From positions 186,001 through 250,000 of the forward strand of contig JAUXVD010000003.1 in NCBI GenBank assembly GCA_030684575.1: DNA of 64,000 nucleotides. The letters are read 5' to 3'. The position numbers were made by a program, and so were the translations under genes. Source of the DNA: Nitrospirota bacterium (lineage in GTDB: Bacteria; Nitrospirota; Nitrospiria; Nitrospirales; Nitrospiraceae). Below are positions 18,830-27,834 of the stretch, one piece after another (the stretch's first letter is position 1; each line of letters starts with the position of its first letter). The notes below the pieces were generated by a model. It worked only from the letters and a program-made list of their open reading frames with translations. It searched no databases and had not been told where the DNA came from.

Positions 18830-19486
18830 ATGACCGGCCCCATCCACTCCATGCACAACCGCCTCTACATCATTCTCGATCCGTCGGTCTGTCCTGGCCG
18901 CCCCCTGGTGGAGGTCCTGACGATCGCAGCTGAGGCCGGCGCATCGCTCTTTCAATATCGCAACAAAACCGCTTCGATGAAGGCCGCCTACGCGGAGGCC
19001 CTGATCCTCAGACGAGCCGCAGCACAGGCCGGGGTTCTCTTTATCGTGAACGATCGCTGCGACTTGGCATTGGCGGTGGATGCTGATGGCGTGCATTTGG
19101 GGCAGGGGGATTTGCCACTCGATATGGCAAGGAAGGTGATGGGGCCGGACAAGTTGATCGGGATCTCTACGCATAATACGGATCAGGTCATAGCAGCCCG
19201 CGCAGGGAAACCGGACTACCTTGGATTTGGCCCAATCTTCAAACCTGGCTCCAAGCAAGACCACGACCCGCTTGTGGGGCTTGAGGGGTTACGGACGGTG
19301 CGGTCGTCCACGGCGTTACCTGTCTTTGCCATTGGGGGAATTCAGGTCGAGCAGGTTCAGGCAGTCATGCAGGCAGGAGCGGATGGAGTGGCCGTCATCT
19401 CAGCCATCTTGAAAGCCACAGATGTTCGAGAGGCCGTCAGGAGTTTTCTCGACCGGATGCCGTCACCAGCTTCGCCAGCGTCATAA
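18830..19486 (+). CDS. thiE: Thiamine-phosphate synthase
   Basis: ThiE (218 residues) joins the pyrimidine and thiazole halves of thiamine. A TIM barrel is indicated by LFQYRNKTA, FIVNDRCDLALAVDADGVHLGQGDLP, the GFGPIFKPGSK phosphate loop and the late FAIGGI. No TPP riboswitch-like sequence is visible in the 70 bp upstream. Its last 50 bases overlap the 3' end of bioD on the other strand. Confidence 0.92.
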   Translation: MTGPIHSMHNRLYIILDPSVCPGRPLVEVLTIAAEAGASLFQYRNKTASMKAAYAEALILRRAAAQAGVLFIVNDRCDLALAVDADGVHLGQGDLPLDMARKVMGPDKLIGISTHNTDQVIAARAGKPDYLGFGPIFKPGSKQDHDPLVGLEGLRTVRSSTALPVFAIGGIQVEQVQAVMQAGADGVAVISAILKATDVREAVRSFLDRMPSPASPAS

Positions 19487-20207
19487 TCTCTACTGTCCAC
19501 GCGAGTGAGATCATACCGTCGTTCCAATTCTGTTGTATGCGTGAGCGATAGGGGACTGGACCCACCACAGGAATGTTCGCGAGATGTTGAAGGAGGGTCA
19601 GGGTCGATTGCTCCTGCATGCGCGCGATCTTCGTGCGCACAGGCCGAGGTTGATTCAAGACCAAGGCAATGACATTGATCTTTCGTTGGCGGAGGGCGTG
19701 AAGTGTTAATAAGGCATGATTGATCCCGCCCAACCCTGATCGGCCCACCACGATGACAGGAAGCCCCATGCGCTGTATGAGGTCTAATCCATCGATGCTG
19801 TTCGTTATCGGCACATGTATCCCACCGGCGCCTTCCACCGCCACAAAGTCGTGCTTCTGACAGAGGGCATGGAACGCTCGCAGAATGGTGGCCAGCCGTA
19901 TCGTCTGTTGTTCTGCGCGCGCAGCGGAGAGGGGCGCCATCGGGAGTCGAAAGACATAGGGACTGACTTCTGTCATGGGATCATGGCATTCAGCGGCTCG
20001 TCGCAAGCGCGCGCCATCAGACCGAGCTCTGGTCGATCGCGCGACCCCTGTCTCAACCGGCTTCATGACACCGATATCGATTCCTCGTTGCCTTAGATGC
20101 GACACAAGTGCAGCGGTGACGAGCGTTTTCCCGACTCCAGTATCGGTCCCGGTGATAAAGACCCCGCGCGGGCTGGAATCATGATGATGTATGTTGGTTC
20201 GTCGCAT
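19437..20207 (-). CDS. bioD: ATP-dependent dethiobiotin synthetase
   Basis: BioD (256 residues) closes the ureido ring of dethiobiotin. The P-loop FITGTDTGVGKT is at residues 17-28, followed by KPVETG and the acidic VEGAGGIHVPI active-site region. No other biotin gene is adjacent, but biotin demand is linked to accB nearby. The gene converges with and overlaps thiE by 50 bp, and a dispersed palindromic element lies just upstream of its start. Confidence 0.92.
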   Translation of the reverse strand: MRRTNIHHHDSSPRGVFITGTDTGVGKTLVTAALVSHLRQRGIDIGVMKPVETGVARSTRARSDGARLRRAAECHDPMTEVSPYVFRLPMAPLSAARAEQQTIRLATILRAFHALCQKHDFVAVEGAGGIHVPITNSIDGLDLIQRMGLPVIVVGRSGLGGINHALLTLHALRQRKINVIALVLNQPRPVRTKIARMQEQSTLTLLQHLANIPVVGPVPYRSRIQQNWNDGMISLAWTVEIMTLAKLVTASGRENS

Positions 20208-20254
20208 AGCGTGGATTCTCGCCTATTATAAAATCACTTTGGCAACTCGTTCAC

Positions 20255-20380
20255 GCAGAATGCTCAAAAAGGCTGTCCATCAAGGCCGCAGCGAGTGAAG
20301 GTCCGAGGCGTACCCGGCAGGGTACGTTGAGGGTCTGAACGATGCGAGAACGATGCTGGCGGACTTTTTCAGCATTCTGC
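20255..20380. repeat. Dispersed intergenic palindromic element, copy 2
   Basis: The ends form a 17-bp terminal inverted repeat with one mismatch: GCAGAATGCTCAAAAAG at the left and the complement of GCAGAATGCTGAAAAAG at the right. The centre holds a short stem, GTACCC/GGGTAC, at 20310-20325. Copy 1 at 1242-1351 shares the same blocks in the same order. The right end touches the stop codon of the short-chain dehydrogenase gene. A non-autonomous transposon (MITE) or REP-like element is likely. Confidence 0.85.
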
Positions 20381-21156
20381 TAAAGCAATCGGCTATCGCA
20401 ATTCCACACTTGTCCCGACACATCGTTGAGTTGAGCTAGATAGAAGACGGTCTTGGCCACTTCTTCGCGTGACGGTGGCCGGCCTAACAGATGGTCTTCC
20501 CATTGATCGTTCTCCGGCATGGCTCCATCGAACAAATCCGTCTTCTGCCAGCCAGGCAAGAGGAGGTTGACACGAACGTTGCCTGCTCCCCATTCTTTCG
20601 CTGCGGTCTGCACCAGACCGATGAGCCCGGATTTTGACGCGGCATAGGCAGCCTGCCCGGTTGAGCCATGGGACCCGGCATGTGATCCAATGACAACGAT
20701 CGACCCACCACCATGAGCGAGAAGGGGAGGGGCCATGGCACGGAGGCAGTGAAATGTTCCTGTCAAATTCGTGGCCATCACGTCGGCCCACGCGTCTTCA
20801 TGTTGTCGAAGCAGGAGTTGGCTCCCTCCGATTCCAGCATTACAGATAAACACCGACGGCATCGGGACCTGTCGACAGGAGGCCTCCACCATCTGTTGCA
20901 CCGACTGTGACTCGCGAATATCGGCGACGTACAATGCCCCAACGCCACCAGCGTCTTTTACGTGAGAGAGTGTGTCCTCAGCCGCAGATTTATTGCGATG
21001 GTAATGCACCCCGATAGACCAGCCAGCGGCAGCAAAGGCTAGGCTGATCGCTCGGCCAATTCCGCCTGATGCACCGGTCACCAGTACTGCACGTTGGGGG
21101 AGGCTTGCACCCGCGTGGCTTTTCATAGGTCCGCGATTATGGGGAGGATATCGCAT
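20380..21156 (-). CDS. Short-chain dehydrogenase/reductase, FabG-like
   Basis: A classical SDR of 258 residues. The cofactor loop TGASGGIG, the CNAGIGG motif and the catalytic S and YAASK (Tyr-x3-Lys) are present, and the C-terminus has the usual WNCDSR-type ending in place of the common DGG. It probably reduces a 3-oxoacyl or similar carbonyl substrate with NADPH; the substrate is not indicated. The ATG at 21156 has a GGAGG nine bases upstream; an internal ATG at 21126 lacks one. It is divergent from an exported-protein gene. Confidence 0.82.
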   Translation of the reverse strand: MRYPPHNRGPMKSHAGASLPQRAVLVTGASGGIGRAISLAFAAAGWSIGVHYHRNKSAAEDTLSHVKDAGGVGALYVADIRESQSVQQMVEASCRQVPMPSVFICNAGIGGSQLLLRQHEDAWADVMATNLTGTFHCLRAMAPPLLAHGGGSIVVIGSHAGSHGSTGQAAYAASKSGLIGLVQTAAKEWGAGNVRVNLLLPGWQKTDLFDGAMPENDQWEDHLLGRPPSREEVAKTVFYLAQLNDVSGQVWNCDSRLL

Positions 21157-21262
21157 GAAGGCAAGCCTCCAGCTCGACCGGAATACACGCCGATCTTCTT
21201 GCTGCCTCCAGGATTCCTATGGTACGGTCACGGGATCGCTCAACCAGTGGAGAACTTCACGC

Positions 21263-22192
21263 ATGTCGCTCACTACGCCTGGATCTCGAATGGCCATCAT
21301 GTTGGGAACCGCCCTGCTGTTCGCTTGTGCCACCTGGTCAGAGCGACTCGCAGCAGAAGAGGCCAGTATGATTGCCCAGTCCGCCGACTATTTCCCCGAT
21401 CAGATCGGGAACGAATGGCACTATAGCGGCCAGATTACTGAGGGACCGCTGCAAACGATCGAACATAGGTTTTTCTCTAACGTGTCTTCGGTCACCGGTA
21501 CGAAAACCATCAAGGGCATGACGGTCACCATGTTTCACGATACGAATCCAGGCAACCATGGCCCCTCGGACAGTTTCTACCGGCGTGACAGTGTTGGCAT
21601 CGTCTATCACGGTTCTGAGCCTGGTACGCCCTTGGAAAAACAGCTCGTGCCCTATCAGATCGTGCGTTTTCCCATGAAGGCGGCGACCTCGTTTCAGCAG
21701 TTCACCCGCAAAGGGCTGGACTTTGGCACCGATATGGATCGTGACGGCGAGAATGAAAAGGTCGACGCACAGGGTGACTCTACGGTGGTAGGGCAGGAGT
21801 CAGTGACCGTACCGGCCGGCACCTTCAAAGACGCGGTAAAGATGGAAGCGCGCATGTATATGCAAATTCATCTCTCCGGGTCGAAGAAGACGGCACAGGG
21901 CACCGATGTGATGACCGCCTGGTTTGTGAAGGGTGTAGGATTGGTCAAATACGTCGAACGGCAGGAACTCACTTCATTGGAAGACCGGGGCGTGATCACG
22001 GATATTAGCGAGGAGCTGGAATCCTACAAGATCAAGCCACCGAAGGCCTCACTCGGCCGGCGCGAATCCCCGACGGAGGGTTTGTTCGCTGATCACACGG
22101 GTCACGACGAATTGCGTCAGGTACTCTTCACCTCCGGCCTTCGCTCCGACTCCGGAGAGCCGATGGCCTCCAAACGGCTGGCGGCCGACTAA
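21263..22192 (+). CDS. Exported protein of unknown function
   Basis: The predicted protein has 309 residues. An N-terminal segment (MAIMLGTALLFACATWSERLAAEE) resembles a signal peptide cleaved after an Ala-rich motif. The mature part begins near YFPDQIGNEWHYSG, a pattern seen in uncharacterised lipoprotein-like proteins with a beta-rich fold, and includes TVPAGTFKDAVKMEAR. The start at 21263 follows GGAG. The last 47 codons run antisense through the 3' end of putA, and this tail has little resemblance to a structured domain. Function unknown. Confidence 0.65.
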   Translation: MSLTTPGSRMAIMLGTALLFACATWSERLAAEEASMIAQSADYFPDQIGNEWHYSGQITEGPLQTIEHRFFSNVSSVTGTKTIKGMTVTMFHDTNPGNHGPSDSFYRRDSVGIVYHGSEPGTPLEKQLVPYQIVRFPMKAATSFQQFTRKGLDFGTDMDRDGENEKVDAQGDSTVVGQESVTVPAGTFKDAVKMEARMYMQIHLSGSKKTAQGTDVMTAWFVKGVGLVKYVERQELTSLEDRGVITDISEELESYKIKPPKASLGRRESPTEGLFADHTGHDELRQVLFTSGLRSDSGEPMASKRLAAD

Positions 22193-25045
22193 CGCACCGG
22201 TGATCGGACGATTCAGATAGAGATTCCCGACATCGAACCGTTGCCGTGCCAACTCCAGATTGACGGGGCTTCGTGAGTAGACGCCACCGGTGAGGGCATA
22301 GGCCGTCGCATTCGCCATCGTGAGTGCGTCCTGAAATGAGGCAGCCTTCATCACCGCGAGAATCGGCCCGAAGATTTCCTCCTGGGCGACTCGATCGGTC
22401 GGCGCGACATCGGCGAAGACCGTCGGTCCGATATACCACCCAGGTCCCGTCACAGTCCCTTCCACCAGCAAGCGGGCTTCCTTCTTTCCAATCTCGATGT
22501 AATCCTGCACCTTCGCCTGCGCTCGACGATCGATCAGCGGCCCAACCTGGGTGCCAGGCTCTTCCGGATTTCCGACCGTCAAGCTCGACACCGCCTCTTT
22601 GAGGCGAACCAGAAAACTATCGTAGATCGCCTCATGGACGATTGCCCGCGAACAGGCGGAGCATTTCTGTCCTGCATAGCCGGTGAACGATGCGATCACT
22701 CCGGTAATCGCATCATCGAGGTCTGCGGACTCATCGACGATGATCGCGTTTTTCCCTCCCATTTCTGCAAATACCCGCTTGACCATCTGTTGCCCAGTGA
22801 TCTGAGTCCCGGCGTCTTTCAAAATGGCAAGACCTACGTCCTTCGACCCGGTAAAGACAATCGTGGCGACCTCTGGATGGTGGACTAATGCCTGTCCAAT
22901 GTCCGGCCCACCAGGTAAGCAGCTGAGTACCCCCTTAGGCACACCGGCCTCGTGCAAAATCTCTGTGAGCCAGTGCCCCATCATGGGCGAACGTTCGGAG
23001 GGTTTGAAAATGACAGGATTTCCCGTCACGAGTGCCGCCGACACCATGCCGGCAGGAATCGCGAATGGAAAATTCCATGGCGCAATGACGGCGGTGACTC
23101 CACGAGGATGATAGACCCGTTGGTTGAGTTCGCCCGGCTCCTGCCCTAACTGTCTTGGGGGAGCGAGCCTCATCCAGTCCGCTGCATAAAACTCCAGAAA
23201 GTCGATGGCTTCGGCAAGATCCGCATCTGCCTCGCGCCACGGCTTCCCGCATTCCAGTATTTCCCAGGCAGCCAACTCGTGACGCCGCATTCGCATGAGC
23301 GCGGCCGCTGCACGCAAAATCTCCACACGCCGCGTTGCTGTGGTGGTACGCCAGGAATCCCATGCCTGCATCGCCCGGCCTACAGTCTGTTCAACGTCAG
23401 CCATACTGGCGCTGGACAACCGACCTACGACTTCATCAGGGCGGGCAGGATTACGAGATTCAATGAGAGGCCCCGTGAGGCGCAATCCCTGGAACGACGA
23501 TGACCATTGGCGGCCCAGTTGTGACCGCACGGTCGTCAGGGCCTGCTGCATGGCCGCTCGGTGTTCTGCCTGCGCAAAATCACGCTGTGGTTCATTCCGA
23601 AACTTCAGCTTGTCGGCTTGCTGAGATGGGAGGGATGGTGTCTGAGGTTGCTCCTCAAGAGCAGGCGGTGATAACTGCCTGCGGAGCGACTGGGACTCCA
23701 CATATTCCTTGCGGAGGAATGATTCATTCGACGTGTTTTCCAATAATCGCCTGACGAGATAGGCCATGCCCGGCAATAGATCGCCCACCGGGGTATAGAG
23801 TCGCAGCCGCCGCCCATGTTGTAATATGGCATGCTGAAAGGGCTCGGCCATGCCATAGATCATCTGATATTCCCAGGTCTCAGGAGAGAGTCCGAGCGAC
23901 TCCGCAACCGCCTCGATATAGGCCAGCGTGCGGAGATTGTGTGTGCCGAAGGCCGGTCGAATAAGCGACGGATGAGATAAGAGGAGTTGCGTCAGCGACT
24001 CATAATTCGCATCCGTCTCCGCCTTCTGTTCAAAGAGCGGAACAGCCCAGCCTCGTTGCCGATAGCGGATGGTATCCGAATCCCAATAGGCCCCTTTCAC
24101 CAGCCGAATGGTGATGGGCACCCCACGTCGATGAACCCATGACAGCAGACCCTCGATATCTCGAGTCGTGTCACGATGGTAGGCTTGTAACGCCAGACCC
24201 GCATGAGGATAGTTTGTGTAAGAAGGCTCGGTCAAAAGTCTGGTGAAGATATCGAGTAGCAAGGTTTTTGTATCGGCTTGCTCCATGTCGAATATCAACG
24301 AAGCGGGGAGGCGCATCGCCAGATCGAGGATGGGTCGAAGCCGCGCCGCCACTGAACGGTAGCTGCCTTCCGGGTCGATCGGGTCAAGATGCGGAGAGAG
24401 GGCGGATATTTTGAGCGAGAGTTGTACTCGTGGGATGGGCCCGAGATGGTCGCGCTCTAATAGGGAGATCGATGGCCATACCTCCGCGACTCGTGCCAAT
24501 TGAGTGAGGGCATTCAGGCAGCGGTCGCGATACCGATCAGCCTCATCGTTGCTGATGGTGGCCTCACCCAACAAATCGACGGACCAGGCCCGGCCCTCCT
24601 TCCATAGATCTGCCAATCGCGGCTTCGCATCTTCGACCGTCGCTCCGGCAATAAAGGTCTTCGCCATCTGCTCAACCTGGCTTCTGATGGCCTTACCACT
24701 GAGGCGAGCCCCCAGGCTGGTGGAGGCAAGGACGTTGAGCCCCCATTGCGCGCCGAAGAGTCGCGTCTCTCCATCGCCTAAATATTCGCGAGCTAAGGTC
24801 ACCACCTGTTCATCATCGATGACCGATGGCAGGGCATCGATGAATCGAAATAACTGTGTTTTAAAAGCACTGTCATGCATGGCCAGGTTGAGGGCCTGGT
24901 GTGACCACCAGTGGCGCGTGAAGACCGTAGGAGTTCGGCCGGCAGAGAGACGAGCGAGCTGTTCACCGATGCGATGAACGATTGATTCAAGAGGAGATGA
25001 AGCGGTCGACATCGAGACCCCACTCGCCGTGAGATACAGGGACAT
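22049..25045 (-). CDS. putA: Bifunctional proline dehydrogenase / glutamate-semialdehyde dehydrogenase
   Basis: PutA (998 residues) oxidises proline to glutamate with FAD and NAD. The N-terminal half is the proline dehydrogenase barrel (KISALSPHLDP, RLVKGAYWD, GTHNLRTLAYIE); the C-terminal half is the aldehyde dehydrogenase, with APWNFPFAIPAG, the FTGSKDVG cofactor loop, the catalytic cysteine in GYAGQKCSACSR and EEIFGPIL. No ribbon-helix-helix DNA-binding domain precedes it, so it should not autoregulate. An alternative ATG lies at 25012. The 3' end overlaps an opposing gene by 144 bp. Confidence 0.95.
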   Translation of the reverse strand: MSLYLTASGVSMSTASSPLESIVHRIGEQLARLSAGRTPTVFTRHWWSHQALNLAMHDSAFKTQLFRFIDALPSVIDDEQVVTLAREYLGDGETRLFGAQWGLNVLASTSLGARLSGKAIRSQVEQMAKTFIAGATVEDAKPRLADLWKEGRAWSVDLLGEATISNDEADRYRDRCLNALTQLARVAEVWPSISLLERDHLGPIPRVQLSLKISALSPHLDPIDPEGSYRSVAARLRPILDLAMRLPASLIFDMEQADTKTLLLDIFTRLLTEPSYTNYPHAGLALQAYHRDTTRDIEGLLSWVHRRGVPITIRLVKGAYWDSDTIRYRQRGWAVPLFEQKAETDANYESLTQLLLSHPSLIRPAFGTHNLRTLAYIEAVAESLGLSPETWEYQMIYGMAEPFQHAILQHGRRLRLYTPVGDLLPGMAYLVRRLLENTSNESFLRKEYVESQSLRRQLSPPALEEQPQTPSLPSQQADKLKFRNEPQRDFAQAEHRAAMQQALTTVRSQLGRQWSSSFQGLRLTGPLIESRNPARPDEVVGRLSSASMADVEQTVGRAMQAWDSWRTTTATRRVEILRAAAALMRMRRHELAAWEILECGKPWREADADLAEAIDFLEFYAADWMRLAPPRQLGQEPGELNQRVYHPRGVTAVIAPWNFPFAIPAGMVSAALVTGNPVIFKPSERSPMMGHWLTEILHEAGVPKGVLSCLPGGPDIGQALVHHPEVATIVFTGSKDVGLAILKDAGTQITGQQMVKRVFAEMGGKNAIIVDESADLDDAITGVIASFTGYAGQKCSACSRAIVHEAIYDSFLVRLKEAVSSLTVGNPEEPGTQVGPLIDRRAQAKVQDYIEIGKKEARLLVEGTVTGPGWYIGPTVFADVAPTDRVAQEEIFGPILAVMKAASFQDALTMANATAYALTGGVYSRSPVNLELARQRFDVGNLYLNRPITGALVGRQPFGGHRLSGVGAKAGGEEYLTQFVVTRVISEQTLRRGFAPAE

Positions 25046-25071
25046 CGTCAGTATACACTCTGCGCATTCTG

Positions 25072-25100
25072 TTGAAACATTTGGATAAATTAAGTATGAT
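25072..25100 (+). promoter_or_regulatory. Sigma-70 promoter of the desaturase gene
   Basis: TTGAAA (25072-25077), a 17-base spacer and TATGAT (25095-25100) lie 33 bases before the first possible start codon, in the region divergent from putA. Confidence 0.78.
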
Positions 25101-25133
25101 GTTTGAGTGCTTCACCCCCCATGAGGAGGTTCG

Positions 25134-26030
25134 ATGAAGCGAGGGAGAGCTCTCCAAGGAGATCGAATGGCTGCTACAACAACCGACACCGCATTGACCG
25201 AAGATGTGTTTGTTCCGTTAAATTTCGTGCTGTTTTGCGCGATCGTTGCCGCCACGGTGGTCGGTATTCCACTCTATGGCTATTATTATGGATTCAGCCT
25301 CTTTGACTGGATCCTGTCCTTTGTGATGTACATCGTCACGGGCATGGGTATCACGGTCGGCTATCATCGGCTGGTGTCGCACCAGAGTTTCGAATGTCCA
25401 GACTGGGTCAAGGCCTGTATCCTCGTCGCCGGCGGGTGGGCGCTTCAAAACTCCGCCCTGAAGTGGGGCGGCGACCATATCCGCCATCATGCCAAGACCG
25501 ATCAAATAGAAGATCCCTACAACGTGACCAAGGGTTTCTGGCACAGCCACTGCGGCTGGCTCTTTTATAATACCCCCCATCGTACGGAGAAATACGAGAT
25601 CCGTCTGCGCCGCGATCCAATCGTGATGTGGCAACATCGCTACTACTGGCCCATCGTGGTCACCGGACTCCTGCTGCCTTTTGCCCTCGGTGTCGCCTGG
25701 CATGGTAGCTGGCAGGGCGGCATTGCCGCCTTTCTCTTGGGAGGCCTCTTTCGCATGTTCATGGTGTTGAACTCGACCTTCACCATTAACTCACTCTGCC
25801 ACATGATCGGGACACAGCCCCACGGCACACAGGACAGCAGCCGCGATAGCTGGCTGATCTCCTTTGTCAGTTTTGGCGAGGGGTATCATAACTTTCACCA
25901 CACCTATGCCCGCGATTTTCGCAATGGACCGAAGTGGTACAATTTCGATCCCTCGAAGTGGATCATTTACACCCTCTGGATGCTCGGATTGGCTCACAAC
26001 CTGCGCCGTAACGATCCCACCGTCGGGTAG
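25134..26030 (+). CDS. Acyl-CoA/acyl-lipid desaturase (delta-9 type)
   Basis: This is an integral-membrane di-iron desaturase that introduces a double bond in fatty acyl chains. Histidine boxes are HRLVSH, HIRHH and HNFHH, in the order expected for stearoyl-CoA desaturase-like enzymes, with hydrophobic segments around residues 30-75 and 180-220. Two starts are plausible: 25134 after GAGGAGG and 25167 (MAATTTD) after AAGGAG; they differ by 11 residues. Electron donor and acyl carrier are not indicated by neighbours. Confidence 0.88.
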   Translation: MKRGRALQGDRMAATTTDTALTEDVFVPLNFVLFCAIVAATVVGIPLYGYYYGFSLFDWILSFVMYIVTGMGITVGYHRLVSHQSFECPDWVKACILVAGGWALQNSALKWGGDHIRHHAKTDQIEDPYNVTKGFWHSHCGWLFYNTPHRTEKYEIRLRRDPIVMWQHRYYWPIVVTGLLLPFALGVAWHGSWQGGIAAFLLGGLFRMFMVLNSTFTINSLCHMIGTQPHGTQDSSRDSWLISFVSFGEGYHNFHHTYARDFRNGPKWYNFDPSKWIIYTLWMLGLAHNLRRNDPTVG

Positions 26031-26055
26031 TCCGGTTGCAACACCTTCACTGCCT

Positions 26056-26083
26056 GGGAATCCATCGTTTCCGATGGATTCCC
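26056..26083 (+). terminator. Probable terminator hairpin after the desaturase gene
   Basis: A perfect 12-bp stem, GGGAATCCATCG and its complement, encloses a TTTC loop. No T-tract follows, so termination is inferred from position only. Confidence 0.5.
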
Positions 26084-26206
26084 CCATTGAGCCATTCCTC
26101 TTCGCACAATAGGCCCATTTTCTTTCTCCCTCCTATTCGCTTATGATGGCGAGGCTGGCCCAAGAGCCAGTTGAATTCGACTGTGCCTCTAGAGAAGGAG
26201 TATTCC

Positions 26207-27082
26207 ATGGCTGATGAACAACCTGCCGGACCGCAGACTGGTCACGGGAAAGACAATCTGATTCCAGGCGTGAAATACGTCGTTGCTGTGAGCAGCGGAA
26301 AGGGCGGGGTCGGTAAGTCGACCGTCTCTGTCAATCTGGCCGTGGCTCTCGCCTTAACTGGCGCCAAGGTTGGACTTCTCGACGCGGATATCTATGGTCC
26401 CAACATTCCCATGATGATGGGAGTGAGTAAACCACCGGAACAGAAAGACGGCAAGATCGTTCCCGCCGAAAGTCACGGCGTGAAACTCATCTCCATGGGC
26501 TTCTTCGTCCCGGAAGACACGGCGGTCGTCTGGCGCGGACCCATGATCCACACGGCTATTCAGCAGCTATTTCGCGACGTATTGTGGGGCGAACTCGATT
26601 ATCTGCTCATCGATCTGCCGCCTGGCACCGGAGATGCGCAGCTCACTTTGACGCAATTGGTTCCGTTGACCGGTGCCGTCACCGTGACGACGCCGCAGGA
26701 AGTGGCGCTGCACGATGTCCGCAAGGGCATGATGATGTTCAAAAAGGTGAACGTGCCACTCCTCGGCATTGTAGAGAACATGAGTTACTTCCTCTGCGGC
26801 CATTGCGGCGAACGGACAGAAATATTTTCGCACGGAGGAGGGGAGCGAGCTGCCGCGACACTGGGTATCCCGTTTCTCGGCCGAGTGCCCATCGACCCGG
26901 CGATTCGAGACGGCGGTGACTCTGGCAACCCGATCGTCGTGGCCGATCCAGCCTCTCCACAATCGGCTGCGTTTCGTGAGATCGCACAGAAAATTGTAGC
27001 CGGGATCACCGGGGCAACAACGGCGGTTCCACCGATCGAAAGCCTGTTGAGTAAACTCAAGAAACCATTTGCGAAATCATAA
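26207..27082 (+). CDS. apbC: Mrp/NBP35 family P-loop iron-sulfur carrier protein
   Basis: This 291-residue Mrp/ApbC protein transfers [4Fe-4S] clusters to apo-proteins. It has the deviant Walker [24 protein letters not shown], and the late CGHC pair that binds a bridging cluster in a dimer. It starts at 26207 behind GAAGGAG; the frame is open upstream to 26171. The N-terminal DUF59 domain of longer Mrp proteins is absent. Rieske and lipoyl synthase genes follow downstream, consistent with an iron-sulfur role. Confidence 0.92.
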   Translation: MADEQPAGPQTGHGKDNLIPGVKYVVAVSSGKGGVGKSTVSVNLAVALALTGAKVGLLDADIYGPNIPMMMGVSKPPEQKDGKIVPAESHGVKLISMGFFVPEDTAVVWRGPMIHTAIQQLFRDVLWGELDYLLIDLPPGTGDAQLTLTQLVPLTGAVTVTTPQEVALHDVRKGMMMFKKVNVPLLGIVENMSYFLCGHCGERTEIFSHGGGERAAATLGIPFLGRVPIDPAIRDGGDSGNPIVVADPASPQSAAFREIAQKIVAGITGATTAVPPIESLLSKLKKPFAKS

Positions 27083-27097
27083 TCGACAGACGAAAGG

Positions 27098-27415
27098 ATG
27101 GGACTGGCGATGGGAGAGTTCGTACGAGTAACCGGGACTACCGATGTGAAGCCGGGCCATGGGATCGTCGCAGAAGTGAACGGAAAGACCCTTGCGGTGT
27201 TCAACGTGGACGGCACCTATCACGCCATCGACAATACCTGCCTCCATCGGGGCGGCCCGCTCGGCGAGGGGGATGTCGAAGGGTCCGTCGTTACGTGTCC
27301 TTGGCATGGTTGGCAATTTGATGTCACCACTGGTGTCTGCGTGGCCAATCCATCGGCGAAAGTGGAACGGTATGACGTACAGGTCGACGGCAGCGACGTG
27401 AAGGTGCGTCTCTAA
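27098..27415 (+). CDS. Rieske [2Fe-2S] ferredoxin-like protein
   Basis: A small soluble Rieske protein (105 residues). The cluster ligands are C-x-H in CLHRGG and C-x2-H in CPWHGW, spaced as in dioxygenase ferredoxins and nitrite reductase small subunits. No signal peptide is seen, so it acts in the cytoplasm, probably as an electron carrier. An ATG at 27110 is an alternative start. It lies 15 bp after apbC, and no oxygenase or reductase partner is adjacent. Confidence 0.9.
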   Translation: MGLAMGEFVRVTGTTDVKPGHGIVAEVNGKTLAVFNVDGTYHAIDNTCLHRGGPLGEGDVEGSVVTCPWHGWQFDVTTGVCVANPSAKVERYDVQVDGSDVKVRL

Positions 27416-27446
27416 CTCTCTTATTCGGAAAGGGGGCTCACGTATC

Positions 27447-27812
27447 ATGGCAACCTCCACTCAAGAACTCATTGATGTAACCGCCGCGCTTACGCGTCTG
27501 TATGTATTCCTGGCTCAATACCTCGACCGCTGCTATGACGATGCAGCCCGTAAGAGTTATCCTGACGCAGAGCTGCAAGGTCACTTGATCGAGACCAGAC
27601 GTCAACTCATGGAAATCCTGGCCGTCAATCCAGTTGTGAAGAATACGCTCGCGCAGGACTGCGATCGTATTTTGGCGTTGGGGGCATCCTGTCTGAAGGG
27701 CGGCGCGGCAGATACCAAGACCCGCGACGCGATCCAGGAGGAACGGGCCATCCTTAAAAATAAGACCGTCGCCTTAAGCGATCTTGTCGCCGTCTTCCGT
27801 GCCATGGACTAA
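27447..27812 (+). CDS. Conserved-looking hypothetical protein
   Basis: I do not recognise this 121-residue protein. It is predicted to be largely helical, with regular hydrophobic spacing (LTRLYVFLAQYLDRCYDDAA) and three cysteines, and lacks signal or membrane segments. AAGGGGG precedes its ATG. It lies between the Rieske gene and another unknown gene in a same-strand series with apbC and lipA, so a role in iron-sulfur or lipoate metabolism is possible but is only inferred from position. Confidence 0.6.
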   Translation: MATSTQELIDVTAALTRLYVFLAQYLDRCYDDAARKSYPDAELQGHLIETRRQLMEILAVNPVVKNTLAQDCDRILALGASCLKGGAADTKTRDAIQEERAILKNKTVALSDLVAVFRAMD

Positions 27813-27834
27813 CAGCTGTCGATCGGCATTCGAC

